Assembly (NCBI RefSeq): GCF_015831355.1
Contig: NZ_JADWYR010000001.1
Coordinates: 496,001 to 560,000, forward strand
Source: Panacibacter microcysteis
GTDB taxonomy: Bacteria; Bacteroidota; Bacteroidia; Chitinophagales; Chitinophagaceae
Direction: 5' to 3'
DNA length: 64,000 bases
In this document: positions 43,491-53,090 of the stretch, one piece after another
Numbering within the stretch: position 1 is the first letter of the stretch
How the letters are laid out: each line of letters starts with the position of its first letter
Position numbers and translations under genes: made by a program
The notes under the pieces: model-generated
Told to the model about the DNA's origin: nothing
What the model saw: only the letters and a program-made list of their open reading frames with translations
Databases searched by the model: none

Positions 43491-43558
43491 TTCATGGCAT
43501 CGCCTGTTGTGTCACTCACTTGTGCGTTCCGTTGAAATGGCGGCTGCAGCGTTCCCGG
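43475..43558 (-). repeat. BIR dispersed repeat, copy 21 (GTGACACAA core, full extended form)
   Basis: Minus reading: GGGAACGCTGCAGCCGCCAT...CAACGGAACGC extended arm, ACAAGTGAGTGACACAAC, 22-nt spacer AGGCGATGCCATGAAAAATAAA, then AGCTGGCTTCCC. Confidence 0.88.
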
Positions 43559-43604
43559 TCTGACGGTCCTCCGTCTGACAGCATATTATTCAGTCTAAAA
43601 CTGT

Positions 43605-44261
43605 TTATATCTCATAATCTTTTACCTGCGTTAGCAGGTCAGCAGCCTTCATCAACGGCTGCCATTCATTACCGGAAAATAGTAACCTGAACCATTTTTT
43701 ATTTGCGTTCTCCGCTCTGATATTAAAAAACAACCACAATGCCAGCACAGTAAACAATAACGTAATGGTACACTGAAAGATCAGCCAGCCTGCCGGAATG
43801 TTGTCAAAAAACCTTCCTGACAAATAGAATGTTGTCCATAAGGGTGCCTGTAAAAATAAAATGCGGGTAACCCAAAGTGTCGAAGCTTTTATTTTGGCAA
43901 GTTTCTGCTGGGTTAACACTACCGGTTCATCCAAATTAATATTGTGCAAAAGACTAAGCTGGTAAATGTACACAACAATAGCAACGGCCGTTATCAACAC
44001 CTGTAGCGATAAAGAATACAGGAAAAAAAGACTGGTCGTTTCATAGTCGTTCAAAAACAATTTAACAAGTAACAACCCCAGGCCTGCCACCCAGCAAATA
44101 CCAATGATCACCGCAAACAGCTTAGCTGGCTTCATTGAGTGAAGTAGTGTTTGCACCTTCATTGTAGTTATTTCTGTTGCATTTTGCCTGTTTAGCTGTA
44201 AGCTTTCATCAAGCTTTTTATCGTAAGCTTTCCAAAGATGTATCAGTTCCATTTCCTGCAT
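43605..44261 (-). CDS. Membrane protein downstream of an ECF sigma factor
   Basis: A 218-residue protein. A soluble N-terminal stretch of about 48 residues (MQEMELIHLWKAYDKKLDESLQLNRQ...) is followed by four helices at about 52-72, 82-105, 140-160 and 168-185, then a soluble tail. It starts 4 nt after the sigma gene's end, so it is very likely a partner, but there is no ASD or FecR-type domain. The N-terminal segment could touch the sigma factor. The unlinked upstream extension to 44333 is antisense-shared with the sigma gene and rejected. Confidence 0.75.
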   Translation of the reverse strand: MQEMELIHLWKAYDKKLDESLQLNRQNATEITTMKVQTLLHSMKPAKLFAVIIGICWVAGLGLLLVKLFLNDYETTSLFFLYSLSLQVLITAVAIVVYIYQLSLLHNINLDEPVVLTQQKLAKIKASTLWVTRILFLQAPLWTTFYLSGRFFDNIPAGWLIFQCTITLLFTVLALWLFFNIRAENANKKWFRLLFSGNEWQPLMKAADLLTQVKDYEI

Positions 44262-44265
44262 GATG

Positions 44266-44775
44266 TTATACGTTTTTCTGTAAAAATTTTTGTTTAATGA
44301 GTAGTTTAAGCCTGCCGATTTTGGTAGCCACATTTGTTTCGGAAGTACCGGTAATTGCAGCGATCTCCTTATGACTTTTTTCTTCGAGGTAAAGGATCAT
44401 GATGGCCTTATCAAGTTCTTTCAATTCAGCAATACATTGCTGTAATAACTCCAGTTGATGTTCCTGTTCTGTCGCAGTATTACTTTCCGCCAGGTGAATG
44501 ATCGCTTCCGGCATGTTACCGGCTACACTTTTTTGCTTTTTATTTTTCCTGAAAGAAGAGATAGCTGTATTAAGCGCTATGCGATAGATCCAGGTGGAAT
44601 ATTTGTATGCATCGTTGTAGCGCGAAAATGATTTCCACAACTGTATCGTAATTTCCTGTATAAGGTCCTGCCTGTCCTGTTCGCGTATACAGTAAGCATT
44701 GGCAATCTTGAAAATGATGCCTTTGTGTTTTTCCAGCACTTCGAGAAACAATGTAGACTGTTCAGTGGCGTGCAT
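44266..44775 (-). CDS. ECF-type RNA polymerase sigma factor
   Basis: A 169-residue ECF sigma factor. Region 2 (about 12-75) includes CIREQDRQDLIQEITIQLWKSF and YSTWIYRIALNTAISSFRK. Region 4 (about 105-165) includes LKELDKAIMILYLEEKSHKEIAAITG and the helix-turn-helix GTSETNVATKIGRLKLLIK. It is cotranscribed with the membrane protein downstream and divergent from the CobW operon. Confidence 0.92.
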   Translation of the reverse strand: MHATEQSTLFLEVLEKHKGIIFKIANAYCIREQDRQDLIQEITIQLWKSFSRYNDAYKYSTWIYRIALNTAISSFRKNKKQKSVAGNMPEAIIHLAESNTATEQEHQLELLQQCIAELKELDKAIMILYLEEKSHKEIAAITGTSETNVATKIGRLKLLIKQKFLQKNV

Positions 44776-44922
44776 ATAGGTTGCCTGGTTTATCTGTAAG
44801 TATTATTCGCACAAACGAAACGAATATCACAGCGCAGCATAAATTATTTTTTCATGCGCTTACAGCACAGCTGTTGTGCCCGAATCTGTAATTTACCTTT
44901 TTAACCAACCTATATCATTGCA

Positions 44923-46008
44923 ATGGGCACACTACAAATTTACCTGGTGGGTGGTTTTCTTGGCAGCGGCAAAACAACTGCTATAGCCGCCGCAGCCTTA
45001 CAATTGCAAAGTCAACACATTAAAACGGGCGTGGTAACAAACGACCAGGGAAATCACCTGGTTGACAAAGCACTTATGAATAGTTTGCATATTGAAAACG
45101 CGGATGTGCCAAATGGCTGTTTTTGCTGCAATTACAACAATCTTACAGGCGCATTGCTGCATATGCAAACAAATGAAAACGTCCAGGTTGTTTTTGCCGA
45201 GTCTGTGGGCTCCTGTACCGATCTTATCGCAACAGTTGTAAAGCCGATGATAAGGCATTATCCTGACTTTCGTATAGTGCTTTCGGTATTTGTAGATGCA
45301 GGGCTGCTGAAAGCAATCGTTTATAACGAGGCTTCGTTTGTAAGCGAAGATGTACGGTATATTTACGGGAAACAAATCGAAGAAGCCGACCTGCTCATTA
45401 TGAACAAATGGGACACCCTTTCGGCTTCAGAAAAAAATGATCTCGGGCTGTTCATACAAAGCAACTTAGCACATAAAAAAATATTGTACCAAAACTCTGC
45501 AAGCATGGCAGATGTAGCAGCCTGGCTCAGGGTTTTGCAGGAGTATCCTGCCCTGACTGATCAACCCTCGCTGGCAATTGATTACGACAGGTATGCCAGC
45601 GGGGAAGCATTACTGGCCTGGAGCGACTGCCTGTTGAGCATACATACTATGCAGCCTGTAGCAGTTGCTGTTGCCCGACTGTTGATGGATACGATTGCCG
45701 AAAACATAAAAGCACAACATTATGCAATCGGCCACCTTAAATTTTTTCTGCACAATGAAGCCGGCTGGTCGGCAAAAGTGAGTTACACCACGCGTGAACA
45801 CAATCTTAAAGCCGGGTTGACAAATGTGGCATGTAAACATCTTGAAGTAATGATTAATGCCAGGGTGGAAACAGACCCCGCTGTTCTTTCAAACATCATC
45901 CATGCAAGTATAGAACAGGTAATCGCAGGAACCGGCAGCAGGATCATTGTACAAACGCACAACAGTTTTAAGCCGGGCTACCCAAAACCAACACAGCGTA
46001 TTGATTAA
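44923..46008 (+). CDS. CobW/COG0523 family metal-chaperone GTPase
   Basis: A 361-residue G3E GTPase. Walker A GFLGSGKTT is at residues 11-19, and the family's metal-binding CxCC motif is at 66-69 (NGCFCCNYN). VFVDAGLLK gives the switch region and MNKWD the NKxD guanine-recognition motif. A C-terminal domain (about 200-361) is divergent and lacks the His-rich tail of many zinc members. These proteins deliver Zn, Co or other metals to client enzymes. Two genes follow closely; the metal cannot be read from sequence. Confidence 0.9.
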   Translation: MGTLQIYLVGGFLGSGKTTAIAAAALQLQSQHIKTGVVTNDQGNHLVDKALMNSLHIENADVPNGCFCCNYNNLTGALLHMQTNENVQVVFAESVGSCTDLIATVVKPMIRHYPDFRIVLSVFVDAGLLKAIVYNEASFVSEDVRYIYGKQIEEADLLIMNKWDTLSASEKNDLGLFIQSNLAHKKILYQNSASMADVAAWLRVLQEYPALTDQPSLAIDYDRYASGEALLAWSDCLLSIHTMQPVAVAVARLLMDTIAENIKAQHYAIGHLKFFLHNEAGWSAKVSYTTREHNLKAGLTNVACKHLEVMINARVETDPAVLSNIIHASIEQVIAGTGSRIIVQTHNSFKPGYPKPTQRID

Positions 46009-46056
46009 CTTTACCTGTATATATTCACCATCAGAAATTCATTGGTAAACACCCTT

Positions 46057-46479
46057 ATGGAAAAGGAACTACAGGTATCAGGCAGAAATATAAAAGTTGC
46101 CATGACGCAACACAAGATTAAACTGGTAAATGATGCGGCGCTTGCAGCTTTACTCGCACAACAGACAGAAGCAGCAACCGACGAACTGGTAACGGCTATG
46201 AAAGCTTCGTTTAAAGAACAGAACGGAAAAGAGTTTGATGTATCAGACCACTCAATTGCCGTAGAAATATGGGGCCATGTATATGCGGAAAGCTTTGCTG
46301 CTGCGGTAAAGGCTTTATCGCCTTTTGGTTTTATAGATACACTTGCAGATAAAGTAATCGGCCATTGTGAAATAATTGATATTGGTGAATCTGGCAGAGA
46401 TAGTAACCGTTTTATCTGGGACAGGCTGGCTTCTTTCAAATCCAATATCGCAGCATTGCTACCCAAACATACAGTATAG
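46057..46479 (+). CDS. Protein of unknown function in the CobW operon
   Basis: A 140-residue soluble protein, Ala-rich and helical in the first half (ALAALLAQQTEAATDELVTAMKASF region), with a mixed second half containing the motif DHSIAVEIWGHVYAESF and IIDIGESGRDSNRFIWD. It starts 48 nt after CobW and ends 2 nt before the acetyltransferase. There are only one Cys and four His residues, so a metal site is not obvious. I do not recognise the family. ATG 46057 is preferred to TTG 46042. Confidence 0.75.
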   Translation: MEKELQVSGRNIKVAMTQHKIKLVNDAALAALLAQQTEAATDELVTAMKASFKEQNGKEFDVSDHSIAVEIWGHVYAESFAAAVKALSPFGFIDTLADKVIGHCEIIDIGESGRDSNRFIWDRLASFKSNIAALLPKHTV

Positions 46480-46481
46480 GC

Positions 46482-47036
46482 ATGCAGTACTTACCAGCCG
46501 GCACAACATCTGAACGCTTGCTGTTTCGCAGGCTGGCACCATCAGACTTTGACACCATACTCCAATTTTACCAGGATCCTTCCTCATCTGCGCAGTGGAT
46601 CTCTGAAGTAAACGACCCTTACCTCAACTGCACACGCATGTTTGAAAAAACATTCCAGCGTTACGCCTGCAATACCGGTGGCATGAATATTCTTGTTGAT
46701 AAAACAAACGGGGAGATCATCGGAATGTGTGGCCTGCTGGTGCAAACCATAGACAATATTGAGGAACTGGAAATCGGCTATTCCGTTATGCCCCGCCACC
46801 GCAACAAAGGCTATGCCGCAGAAGCCGCCATAGCCTGCAAAAACTTTGCGTTCTTACACAACCTGCGCGATTCGCTGGTATCCATCATTGCAGTAAACAA
46901 TATTGCATCGCAGAAAGTGGCGGTGAAAAACGGGATGCATATTGATAAAACAACTTACTACAGCAACAACCATGTACACATTTACCGTGTCTGGAAACAG
47001 TTGCCGCCGTGGCCGCATGCTACGGAGGTAATGTAA
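46482..47036 (+). CDS. GNAT family N-acetyltransferase, RimJ/RimL type
   Basis: A 184-residue GNAT acetyltransferase. TERLLFRRLAPSDFD at the N-terminus is the usual RimJ/RimL opening. The acetyl-CoA-binding segment VMPRHRNKGYAAEAAIA (R-x-x-G-Y/A) is at about 103-119, with IAVNNIASQKVAVKNGM (the family's N-x-x-S-x-x-V-x-x-K-x-G-M) following. It starts 2 nt after the upstream gene, forming a three-gene operon with CobW. Target unknown. Confidence 0.88.
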   Translation: MQYLPAGTTSERLLFRRLAPSDFDTILQFYQDPSSSAQWISEVNDPYLNCTRMFEKTFQRYACNTGGMNILVDKTNGEIIGMCGLLVQTIDNIEELEIGYSVMPRHRNKGYAAEAAIACKNFAFLHNLRDSLVSIIAVNNIASQKVAVKNGMHIDKTTYYSNNHVHIYRVWKQLPPWPHATEVM

Positions 47037-47039
47037 AAA

Positions 47040-47120
47040 GTGCGGACAGCCGCCATAAAAAACCAGCAGTACAAGTGAGTGACACAACAGGCGATGCCAC
47101 AGGTTACTGCAGCCGGTACA
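47040..47120 (+). repeat. BIR dispersed repeat, copy 22 (GTGACACAA core)
   Basis: Partial extended arm GTGCGGACAGCCGCCATAAAAAACC, then AGCAGTACAAGTGAGTGACACAAC, 22-nt spacer AGGCGATGCCACAGGTTACTGC, and AGCCGGTACA. Confidence 0.92.
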
Positions 47121-47223
47121 ATCAAAATATCCGATGTCAATCAACGGGTGCTTTGTAAACCTGCAGATGATTTACCATGCGCATTACCATCATTTTTATT
47201 CACCCTTTAACAGCATGATGTGT

Positions 47224-47231
47224 TACATTTG
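47224..47231 (+). promoter_or_regulatory. Candidate -7 box (TACATTTG) for the M1 peptidase
   Basis: TACATTTG matches TAnnTTTG; 44 nt before the ATG at 47276. Confidence 0.48.
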
Positions 47232-47275
47232 CGGCTTTCCTGCATGCACATTTTTAACTCAATTATGATGACATT

Positions 47276-49231
47276 ATGAGATCAGCAAAAAAGTGTTTGT
47301 TGTTCGCGGCATTGTTTGCTTGTGCAAACAGTTTTGCGCAAAAAACAAATTATGACCAGCATGAAGCGTTTGCCCCGATGTTTTATCCTGCATATGGCGA
47401 TAAGGTAAGAGCTGCGGACGGTACGCCGGGGCCAGACTACTGGCAAAACCGCGCCGATTATAACATACAGGCTACACTGGATGATTCTTTACAAAATGTA
47501 AAAGGTGTTGTAACTATTACGTACACCAACAACAGCCCTCAATCGCTGCCGTTTTTGTGGTTGCAGCTGGACCAGAATATTTACAATTTACAGTCACGCG
47601 GCGTAGCAACAACTGCAATAAGCGGTGGCCGCTGGGCAAACCGTAACCAGTTTGATGGCGGTTATACCATCGAATCTGTACAGGTTACAGACAACGGTAA
47701 AACGTTAGACGGTAATTACAATATTACTGACAGCCGCATGCAGGTAAAACCGGCCAATGCAGTAAAAGCCGGCGGCGGAACAATACAGTTGAAAATTGCT
47801 TTTCGTTTTACCATTCCGGAATATGGTACCGACAGGCTTGGCCGTTTGAATACAAAAAATGGCTGGATCAATGAAGTGGCACAATGGTACCCACGTATGT
47901 GTGTATATGATAACGTTAACGGCTGGAACACCCTGCCATATCTTGGCCAGGGTGAGTTTTACCTCGAGTACGGCAATATTGATTACAGCATTACCGCACC
48001 AGCCAGCCAGATCATCGTTGGTTCGGGCGAGTTGCTAAACCCAAAAGATGTACTTACCGCTGAGCAACTGAAAAGATGGGAGGCGGCAAAGAACAGCGAT
48101 ACAACAGTTGCCATTCGCGCCGCTGCAGAAGTTACTGATGCAGCATCAAGACCATCAAAAGAGCATCTTACCTGGAAGTTTCGCTGCACCAATACAAGAG
48201 ATGTTGCATGGGCTTCTTCGGCAGCTTTTGTTTGGGATGCGGCACGGATCAACCTGCCATCCGGCAGGAAAGCCATCGCAGCATCTGCTTACCCTGTAGA
48301 AGTGGCCACAGACAGCGCATGGAGCCGCAGCACAGAATATGTAAAAGGCGCAATTGAATTTTACTCCAGGTATTTATACGAGTACACGTATCCTGTTGCA
48401 ACCAATGTGGCCGGTATTGTGGGCGGTATGGAATACCCGGGTATCGTATTCTGCGGTTCAAGGGCAAAGAAGGGTGACCTTTGGGGTGTTACATCGCACG
48501 AGTTTGGCCATAACTGGTTCCCGATGATCGTAGGCAGCAATGAAAGAAAATTCCCTTGGATGGATGAAGGTTTCAATACTTTCATCAACACGCTTGCAGA
48601 TACAGCCTTTAACAAAGGCGAGTATAAGGAGCAGCCAATGAACAGGTGGAACTTTGCCAACAGGATATTCAACGACAGTTCAGAAAACCTGTTTACCGTG
48701 CCTGATGTAACACAACCACGCAACCTTGGCATGGTGGCTTACTTCAAACCAGGCATGGGGCTCACATTACTGCGCGAAAATATTTTAGGCAAAGCACGTT
48801 TCGACAGTGCATTCAGCTACTACGTGCACAAATGGGCATTCAAACATCCTACACCATACGATTTCTTTCACTGCATAGAGAACTATGCGGGTGAATCGCT
48901 GGATTGGTTCTGGCGCGGCTGGTTTATGAACCAGTGGAAGATAGACCAGGCCGTAACCGATGTATCTTATGTAAGCAGGGATAGAGATCCTGCACAGGGA
49001 GCAGTTATTACCATTGCCAATAACGAACAATTGCCAATGCCTGTAGTGATAGATATTACAGATGCTGCCGGCAAAACCATGCGCAAAACGCTGCCGGTAG
49101 AGATATGGCAGCATGGCCCTGTGTGGAAATTCAAAGTGAATACTACAGCCAAAATAACAAAGGTGGTAATTGACCCCGATAAAAATTATCCTGACATCAA
49201 TAAGGGCAACAATATCTGGACAGATTATTAA
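47276..49231 (+). CDS. Exported M1 family metallopeptidase (aminopeptidase)
   Basis: A 651-residue exported zinc aminopeptidase. A signal peptide (about 1-21, ending NSFAQK) is followed by the beta N-domain. The [10 protein letters not shown] exopeptidase motif (G-x-M-E-N type) lies near 380, and HEFGHNWFP (near 407-415) with the downstream Glu in WMDEGFNTF (near 430) makes up HExxH-x18-E. It would degrade peptides in the periplasm or outside. Length and domain order fit M1 enzymes without the ERAP C-domain. Confidence 0.92.
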   Translation: MRSAKKCLLFAALFACANSFAQKTNYDQHEAFAPMFYPAYGDKVRAADGTPGPDYWQNRADYNIQATLDDSLQNVKGVVTITYTNNSPQSLPFLWLQLDQNIYNLQSRGVATTAISGGRWANRNQFDGGYTIESVQVTDNGKTLDGNYNITDSRMQVKPANAVKAGGGTIQLKIAFRFTIPEYGTDRLGRLNTKNGWINEVAQWYPRMCVYDNVNGWNTLPYLGQGEFYLEYGNIDYSITAPASQIIVGSGELLNPKDVLTAEQLKRWEAAKNSDTTVAIRAAAEVTDAASRPSKEHLTWKFRCTNTRDVAWASSAAFVWDAARINLPSGRKAIAASAYPVEVATDSAWSRSTEYVKGAIEFYSRYLYEYTYPVATNVAGIVGGMEYPGIVFCGSRAKKGDLWGVTSHEFGHNWFPMIVGSNERKFPWMDEGFNTFINTLADTAFNKGEYKEQPMNRWNFANRIFNDSSENLFTVPDVTQPRNLGMVAYFKPGMGLTLLRENILGKARFDSAFSYYVHKWAFKHPTPYDFFHCIENYAGESLDWFWRGWFMNQWKIDQAVTDVSYVSRDRDPAQGAVITIANNEQLPMPVVIDITDAAGKTMRKTLPVEIWQHGPVWKFKVNTTAKITKVVIDPDKNYPDINKGNNIWTDY

Positions 49232-49302
49232 GCCATTGATTGTTGCATTCATCATAACGGGTAGCAGTGTATGTTACCCGTTATTATTTTATGGTATTAT
49301 GA

Positions 49303-49361
49303 TGAGCCCGGCAAAGTGCATGTGGCATCGTCCCTTGCGTCGCACACTTGTACTGTAATGC
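49303..49361 (-). repeat. BIR dispersed repeat, copy 23 (GCGACGCAA core)
   Basis: Minus reading: TTACAGTACAAGTGTGCGACGCAAG, spacer of about 20 nt (GGACGATGCCACATGCACTT), then TGCCGGGCTC. Shortest spacer in the set. Confidence 0.88.
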
Positions 49362-49447
49362 AGTGGTCGGCTGCAGCCTCCTCACTTTGGCCTGCTACAG
49401 GTTTCAAACGGCACTGCGCAGACTGCACCTTGTTGAGTATTGCTGCT

Positions 49448-49503
49448 GCCGCACAAGTGTGCGACGCAACAGTAGCTGAATAGTAGCAATGCTGCCGGCT
49501 ACC
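49448..49503 (+). repeat. BIR dispersed repeat, copy 24 (GCGACGCAA core)
   Basis: GCCGCACAAGTGTGCGACGCAAC, 22-nt spacer AGTAGCTGAATAGTAGCAATGC, then TGCCGGCTACC. Confidence 0.9.
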
Positions 49504-49576
49504 AAAATAAAAAAAGTAGCATAACCAGCGGGTGCAAAGATTACAGAGACACGCAGCTTATGAATATATTCGCAGC

Positions 49577-50956
49577 ATGATCAATTCGGTGCACGATTTT
49601 AAGCATGTATTTTTTATTGGTGTGGCTGGCACGGGCATGAGTGCCATAGCACAATACCTTGCAGGCGCAGGGTACCATGTAAGCGGCAGCGACCGCTATT
49701 TTAAACCGGGAGCGTACAACGAAACCAAAGAAAAACTGGAAGCAGAAGGCATCAGGTGCTTTTTGCAGGATGGCTCCGGCATAACGGCTGAAACAGAACT
49801 GGTAGTGGCCTCTACAGCCATTGAAGACACTGTTTTTGAAATACAAAAAGCAAAACAACTCAATATTCCGGTTATAAGAAGATCTGAATTACTGGCACTG
49901 ATTGCAAAAAGTAAAAAGACCATTGCGGTGGGTGGCACATCGGGCAAAAGCACCACTACGGGTATGCTGTTCCAGGTACTGGAAACAGCGGGTCTTGAGC
50001 CATCAATCATAAGCGGTGCCGGGCTTGTAAGCTTTATAAAGACGGGCAGAATCGGCAATGCAAAAACAGGCAAAGGCGAATGGCTGGTAATTGAAGCAGA
50101 TGAAAGCGATGGCTCGATTGTGCAATACACGCCTGAAGTTGGTTTGCTCCTCAATATTGACAAAGACCATAAAGAAATTGATGAGCTGCTGAAAGTCTTC
50201 GACACTTTCAGGACCAATACAAAAGAACTGTTCATCGTTAACCAGTCTCATGTGCTGGCAAAACAGTTGTCGAAAAATGTGACCCATGATTTTTCTGCAG
50301 CTGAGCACATACCAGCGGGTTTTGTGGCAAAAGATTTTATTCAACATGGCCTGACGATCTCATTTACCATAAATGGTGTAGCCTTTGAACTTAACCAGGT
50401 TGGGCAGCACAACATGGAGAATGCCTTGGCCGCTACCGCTGTTGCTGCGCAGATTGGCGTGCCACTTGATGTTTGCGCAACTGCGCTTAAAGACTATGAA
50501 GGTATTTACCGCCGCCACCAGGTAATTGGTCATAAAAACGGCGTATGGCTTATTGATGATTATGCACACAACCCGGCAAAATGTGCCGCCTCCATAAAAG
50601 CCTGCCAATACATTGCACCAAAAGTAATAGCATGGTTTCAGCCGCACGGCTACGCACCTACCAGGTTTTTACGCAATGATTTCGTGGAAGAGATTGCTGC
50701 GGCTTTAAGGCCACAGGATGAAATATGGATGAGCGAAATATTTTATGCGGGTGGCACCGCCACCAAAGATATTTCTGCCGGCGACCTTATCAATGACCTG
50801 GAGCAAAAAGGTAAGCAGGCTTTCTTTGTGGAAGACCGTGATAACCTGGTTGCTGCCATCCGCGGCCACCTTAACGGTGATTGCGTGTTGCTGCTAATGG
50901 GTGCAAGAGACCCATCGCTCGAAGCATTTGCCGGGCAGGTTTGGAGTGCATTGTAA
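49577..50956 (+). CDS. Mur ligase family protein (MurC/Mpl type)
   Basis: A 459-residue peptidoglycan-type ATP-dependent ligase. The N-terminal UDP-binding Rossmann motif reads FIGVAGTGMSAIAQYLA. The P-loop is GGTSGKSTTTGM, where MurC and Mpl normally have GTHGKT, so the His is replaced by Ser and the last Thr by Ser. The catalytic EADESDGS, the NIDKDHKEI and the C-terminal DDYAHNPAK and WFQPHGYAPTRF motifs match MurC. It may be a MurC-like or recycling (Mpl) enzyme or a divergent ligase for another substrate. The housekeeping MurC is not identifiable in this window. Confidence 0.85.
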   Translation: MINSVHDFKHVFFIGVAGTGMSAIAQYLAGAGYHVSGSDRYFKPGAYNETKEKLEAEGIRCFLQDGSGITAETELVVASTAIEDTVFEIQKAKQLNIPVIRRSELLALIAKSKKTIAVGGTSGKSTTTGMLFQVLETAGLEPSIISGAGLVSFIKTGRIGNAKTGKGEWLVIEADESDGSIVQYTPEVGLLLNIDKDHKEIDELLKVFDTFRTNTKELFIVNQSHVLAKQLSKNVTHDFSAAEHIPAGFVAKDFIQHGLTISFTINGVAFELNQVGQHNMENALAATAVAAQIGVPLDVCATALKDYEGIYRRHQVIGHKNGVWLIDDYAHNPAKCAASIKACQYIAPKVIAWFQPHGYAPTRFLRNDFVEEIAAALRPQDEIWMSEIFYAGGTATKDISAGDLINDLEQKGKQAFFVEDRDNLVAAIRGHLNGDCVLLLMGARDPSLEAFAGQVWSAL

Positions 50957-50983
50957 AAAAAAGGGTCGCCTGCGGCGACCCCT
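50955..50983 (-). terminator. Terminator for the minus-strand sorted protein
   Basis: GGGTCGCC-TGC-GGCGACCC forms an 8-bp stem; on the minus strand it is followed by eight T residues (A run at 50955-50962). It lies 28 nt past the stop of the gene at 51011, and also just after the Mur ligase stop. Confidence 0.85.
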
Positions 50984-51010
50984 GGGTGTTATATGCGGTT
51001 CTTCAATATA

Positions 51011-52822
51011 CTATTTAACGATCTTGATAACCTGTGTTCCTTCTGCTGATTCGAGCTTCACCAGGTAAGTTCCTTTCGCAAGGGAAGCTGCAGGTATGTC
51101 TTTTGTTGTGACGCCCTCGTTTACATTAAATACTGTTCTCAGTACAGCACGACCCTGCATATCTGCAACAGTTACGGTCATCGCTGTTTGTATCTTACTG
51201 TTGATGGTCAGGAAGATGTTGTTCTGCACAGGATTCGGGAATATTACATAGTCTACATTCTTGTTGTTTGCCGTAGATATGTAAGGACTGTACTTGTATT
51301 TTCCATCTGCATCCACCATTTTCAGCCTGTAATAATTTACGCCGCTTAACGGACGGGCATCCGCGTACTGGTAATCATTCTGGTTGGGTGTATTCCGGGC
51401 AGTCACTTTCCCGATTGGTGCAAAGTTCCTGGCATCCGCACTTCTTTCCACATCAAAATAAGACGTATTTACTTCTGCAGTGGTTGACCAGGAAAGCAGG
51501 ATGCTGTTACCATTTTTTGTATAAGCAAAACGTACCAGGTTCAGCGGCAAAACATTTTCGCATACAGTTGTTACCTGCGATGAGAGGCTGTAAGGCTCGG
51601 CTGTGGGTACCTGCGTAACTTCTGTAACTGCGCCCGTGGTAAAGGTTACATCTGCGGTGGTTACAGGGTTGTCTGCAACAGTGTAACTGCTGGCAATATC
51701 ATTACAATTATTCAGTGATGTATCGAAATTGGCGGTGCTTATGTAATTGGTGGAAGCTGCTGCATCAAAACCGGCGATCATGTACTCATTGGCAGATACC
51801 CTGCTGATAGTGTTTGACACATTGCCTGTAGTGGTATAAATATCTTTAGCGCCAAGTACAGCACCATCAGCAGCGCTTTGTTTGAATACATTTGCCGCGC
51901 CACCCACTGTTGCTGCCACCACAACATTATTGCCCGGTAAAATAACCGCATCGTTAACAGCAACAGCGGCAGTATTGGTAAGCTTTTTACCCCATACCGC
52001 AGCGCCTCTTTTATCAAGCTGCAGGGCCAGTGCAGAGCCATCTGCCTGCGATGCAACTACAGTGATGGCTTTTGTACTGCCTTCTACAATATCCATGTTA
52101 TATGGCTGAAAAGAGCCGGTAACAGATTTTGACCAGGTTACCAGCCCGGTTCTGTCTGCTTTCACTACTTCCATGCCGGTAGCTGTACGCGCAAGAACGG
52201 CAAAACCTTTATCCCGCGTGTTGATGATCTTTGTCTCGAGCACGTTTGCGCCACCACTGTAGTCGCCGTTGAAAAGTATATCTCCTTTCCGGTTGAGAAT
52301 TACCACTGCAAAACCGGCAGACGTACCGGTGTTTGATGTACCGGCAATAAAGACGTTGCCAAGCTGGTCCTGTGCCACAGAAGAAAAACCGGTGAACTTT
52401 GCAGCTTTGAAAAACTTTTGCCATACAACAGTGCCTGAGGTATTGTACTTATACACGAAGCCACCTGTTGAGTCGCTGTTATAACTATAACTGTAAGTAC
52501 CCGCTACGATAAATCCTCCATCAAGTGCTTCAACAACAGCAGACGGATAGTTTTTTACGGTGTCTTCGATATATGTACCGCGCGACCATTGCACGGCATA
52601 TGCATTGGTAAACTTTACAACAGCATTCTTATTACCATTCCTGTTGTATGGGTAAGCAAACATCAATCCTGCATCACTTGTACGGATTACGGTGTAAGGT
52701 GCATCGTTAGCGGTTCTTGCTGCCGGCAGCTTTGACATGCCAATCGTTTTGTGCGTAAAGGTCTGGGCCGGTAATTCTGTTGATAACAAAGCAAGCAAAA
52801 TCGGAACGTAGATTTTTTTCAT
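51011..52822 (-). CDS. Secreted protein with type IX (class A) C-terminal sorting domain
   Basis: A 603-residue exported protein. The signal peptide (MKKIYVPILLALLSTELPAQ) is followed by beta-propeller-like repeats (for example GGFIVAGTYSYSYNSDS, LGNVFIAGTSNTG, KGFAVLARTATGM, NVVVAATVGGAAN), each about 45 residues. A fibronectin-like segment (ILLSWSTTAEVNTSYFDVERS) leads to the Por_Secre_tail domain: VIFPNPVQNNIFL, VADMQGRAV and GTYLVKLESAEGTQVIKIVK at the end. It is exported by the type IX system, probably to the surface or medium. Function of the propeller is unknown. Confidence 0.92.
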   Translation of the reverse strand: MKKIYVPILLALLSTELPAQTFTHKTIGMSKLPAARTANDAPYTVIRTSDAGLMFAYPYNRNGNKNAVVKFTNAYAVQWSRGTYIEDTVKNYPSAVVEALDGGFIVAGTYSYSYNSDSTGGFVYKYNTSGTVVWQKFFKAAKFTGFSSVAQDQLGNVFIAGTSNTGTSAGFAVVILNRKGDILFNGDYSGGANVLETKIINTRDKGFAVLARTATGMEVVKADRTGLVTWSKSVTGSFQPYNMDIVEGSTKAITVVASQADGSALALQLDKRGAAVWGKKLTNTAAVAVNDAVILPGNNVVVAATVGGAANVFKQSAADGAVLGAKDIYTTTGNVSNTISRVSANEYMIAGFDAAASTNYISTANFDTSLNNCNDIASSYTVADNPVTTADVTFTTGAVTEVTQVPTAEPYSLSSQVTTVCENVLPLNLVRFAYTKNGNSILLSWSTTAEVNTSYFDVERSADARNFAPIGKVTARNTPNQNDYQYADARPLSGVNYYRLKMVDADGKYKYSPYISTANNKNVDYVIFPNPVQNNIFLTINSKIQTAMTVTVADMQGRAVLRTVFNVNEGVTTKDIPAASLAKGTYLVKLESAEGTQVIKIVK

Positions 52823-53090
52823 TCACATCAAGTTTAAAAGGTTCAAAAGTTTATGTAAGGTAAAAACTATAGACATTCATTTTAATTCTAAAAGTGTTTT
52901 CATTATACCAATAAGACATATGTTAACATGGTTTGCAGCAACGATAACTTATCTGTGTTTGTATAAAAAGCTAACATACAACGCAGATGGCAACAATCTG
53001 TAACGACCACATATTTATGTAGCTATACCAATACCGTAGCAGAGCGCCTTTCGCATTCATAAGAAGGTGAAAGCCGCCAATCAATTTTTG

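Larger units (their letters stand above)
49232..49576. other. Gene-free stretch of about 340 bp with two BIR copies
   Basis: Copies 23 and 24 lie head to head (left boxes facing each other) with about 85 nt between them, rich in GC and with no further feature recognised. No terminator hairpin is evident after the peptidase. Confidence 0.55.
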
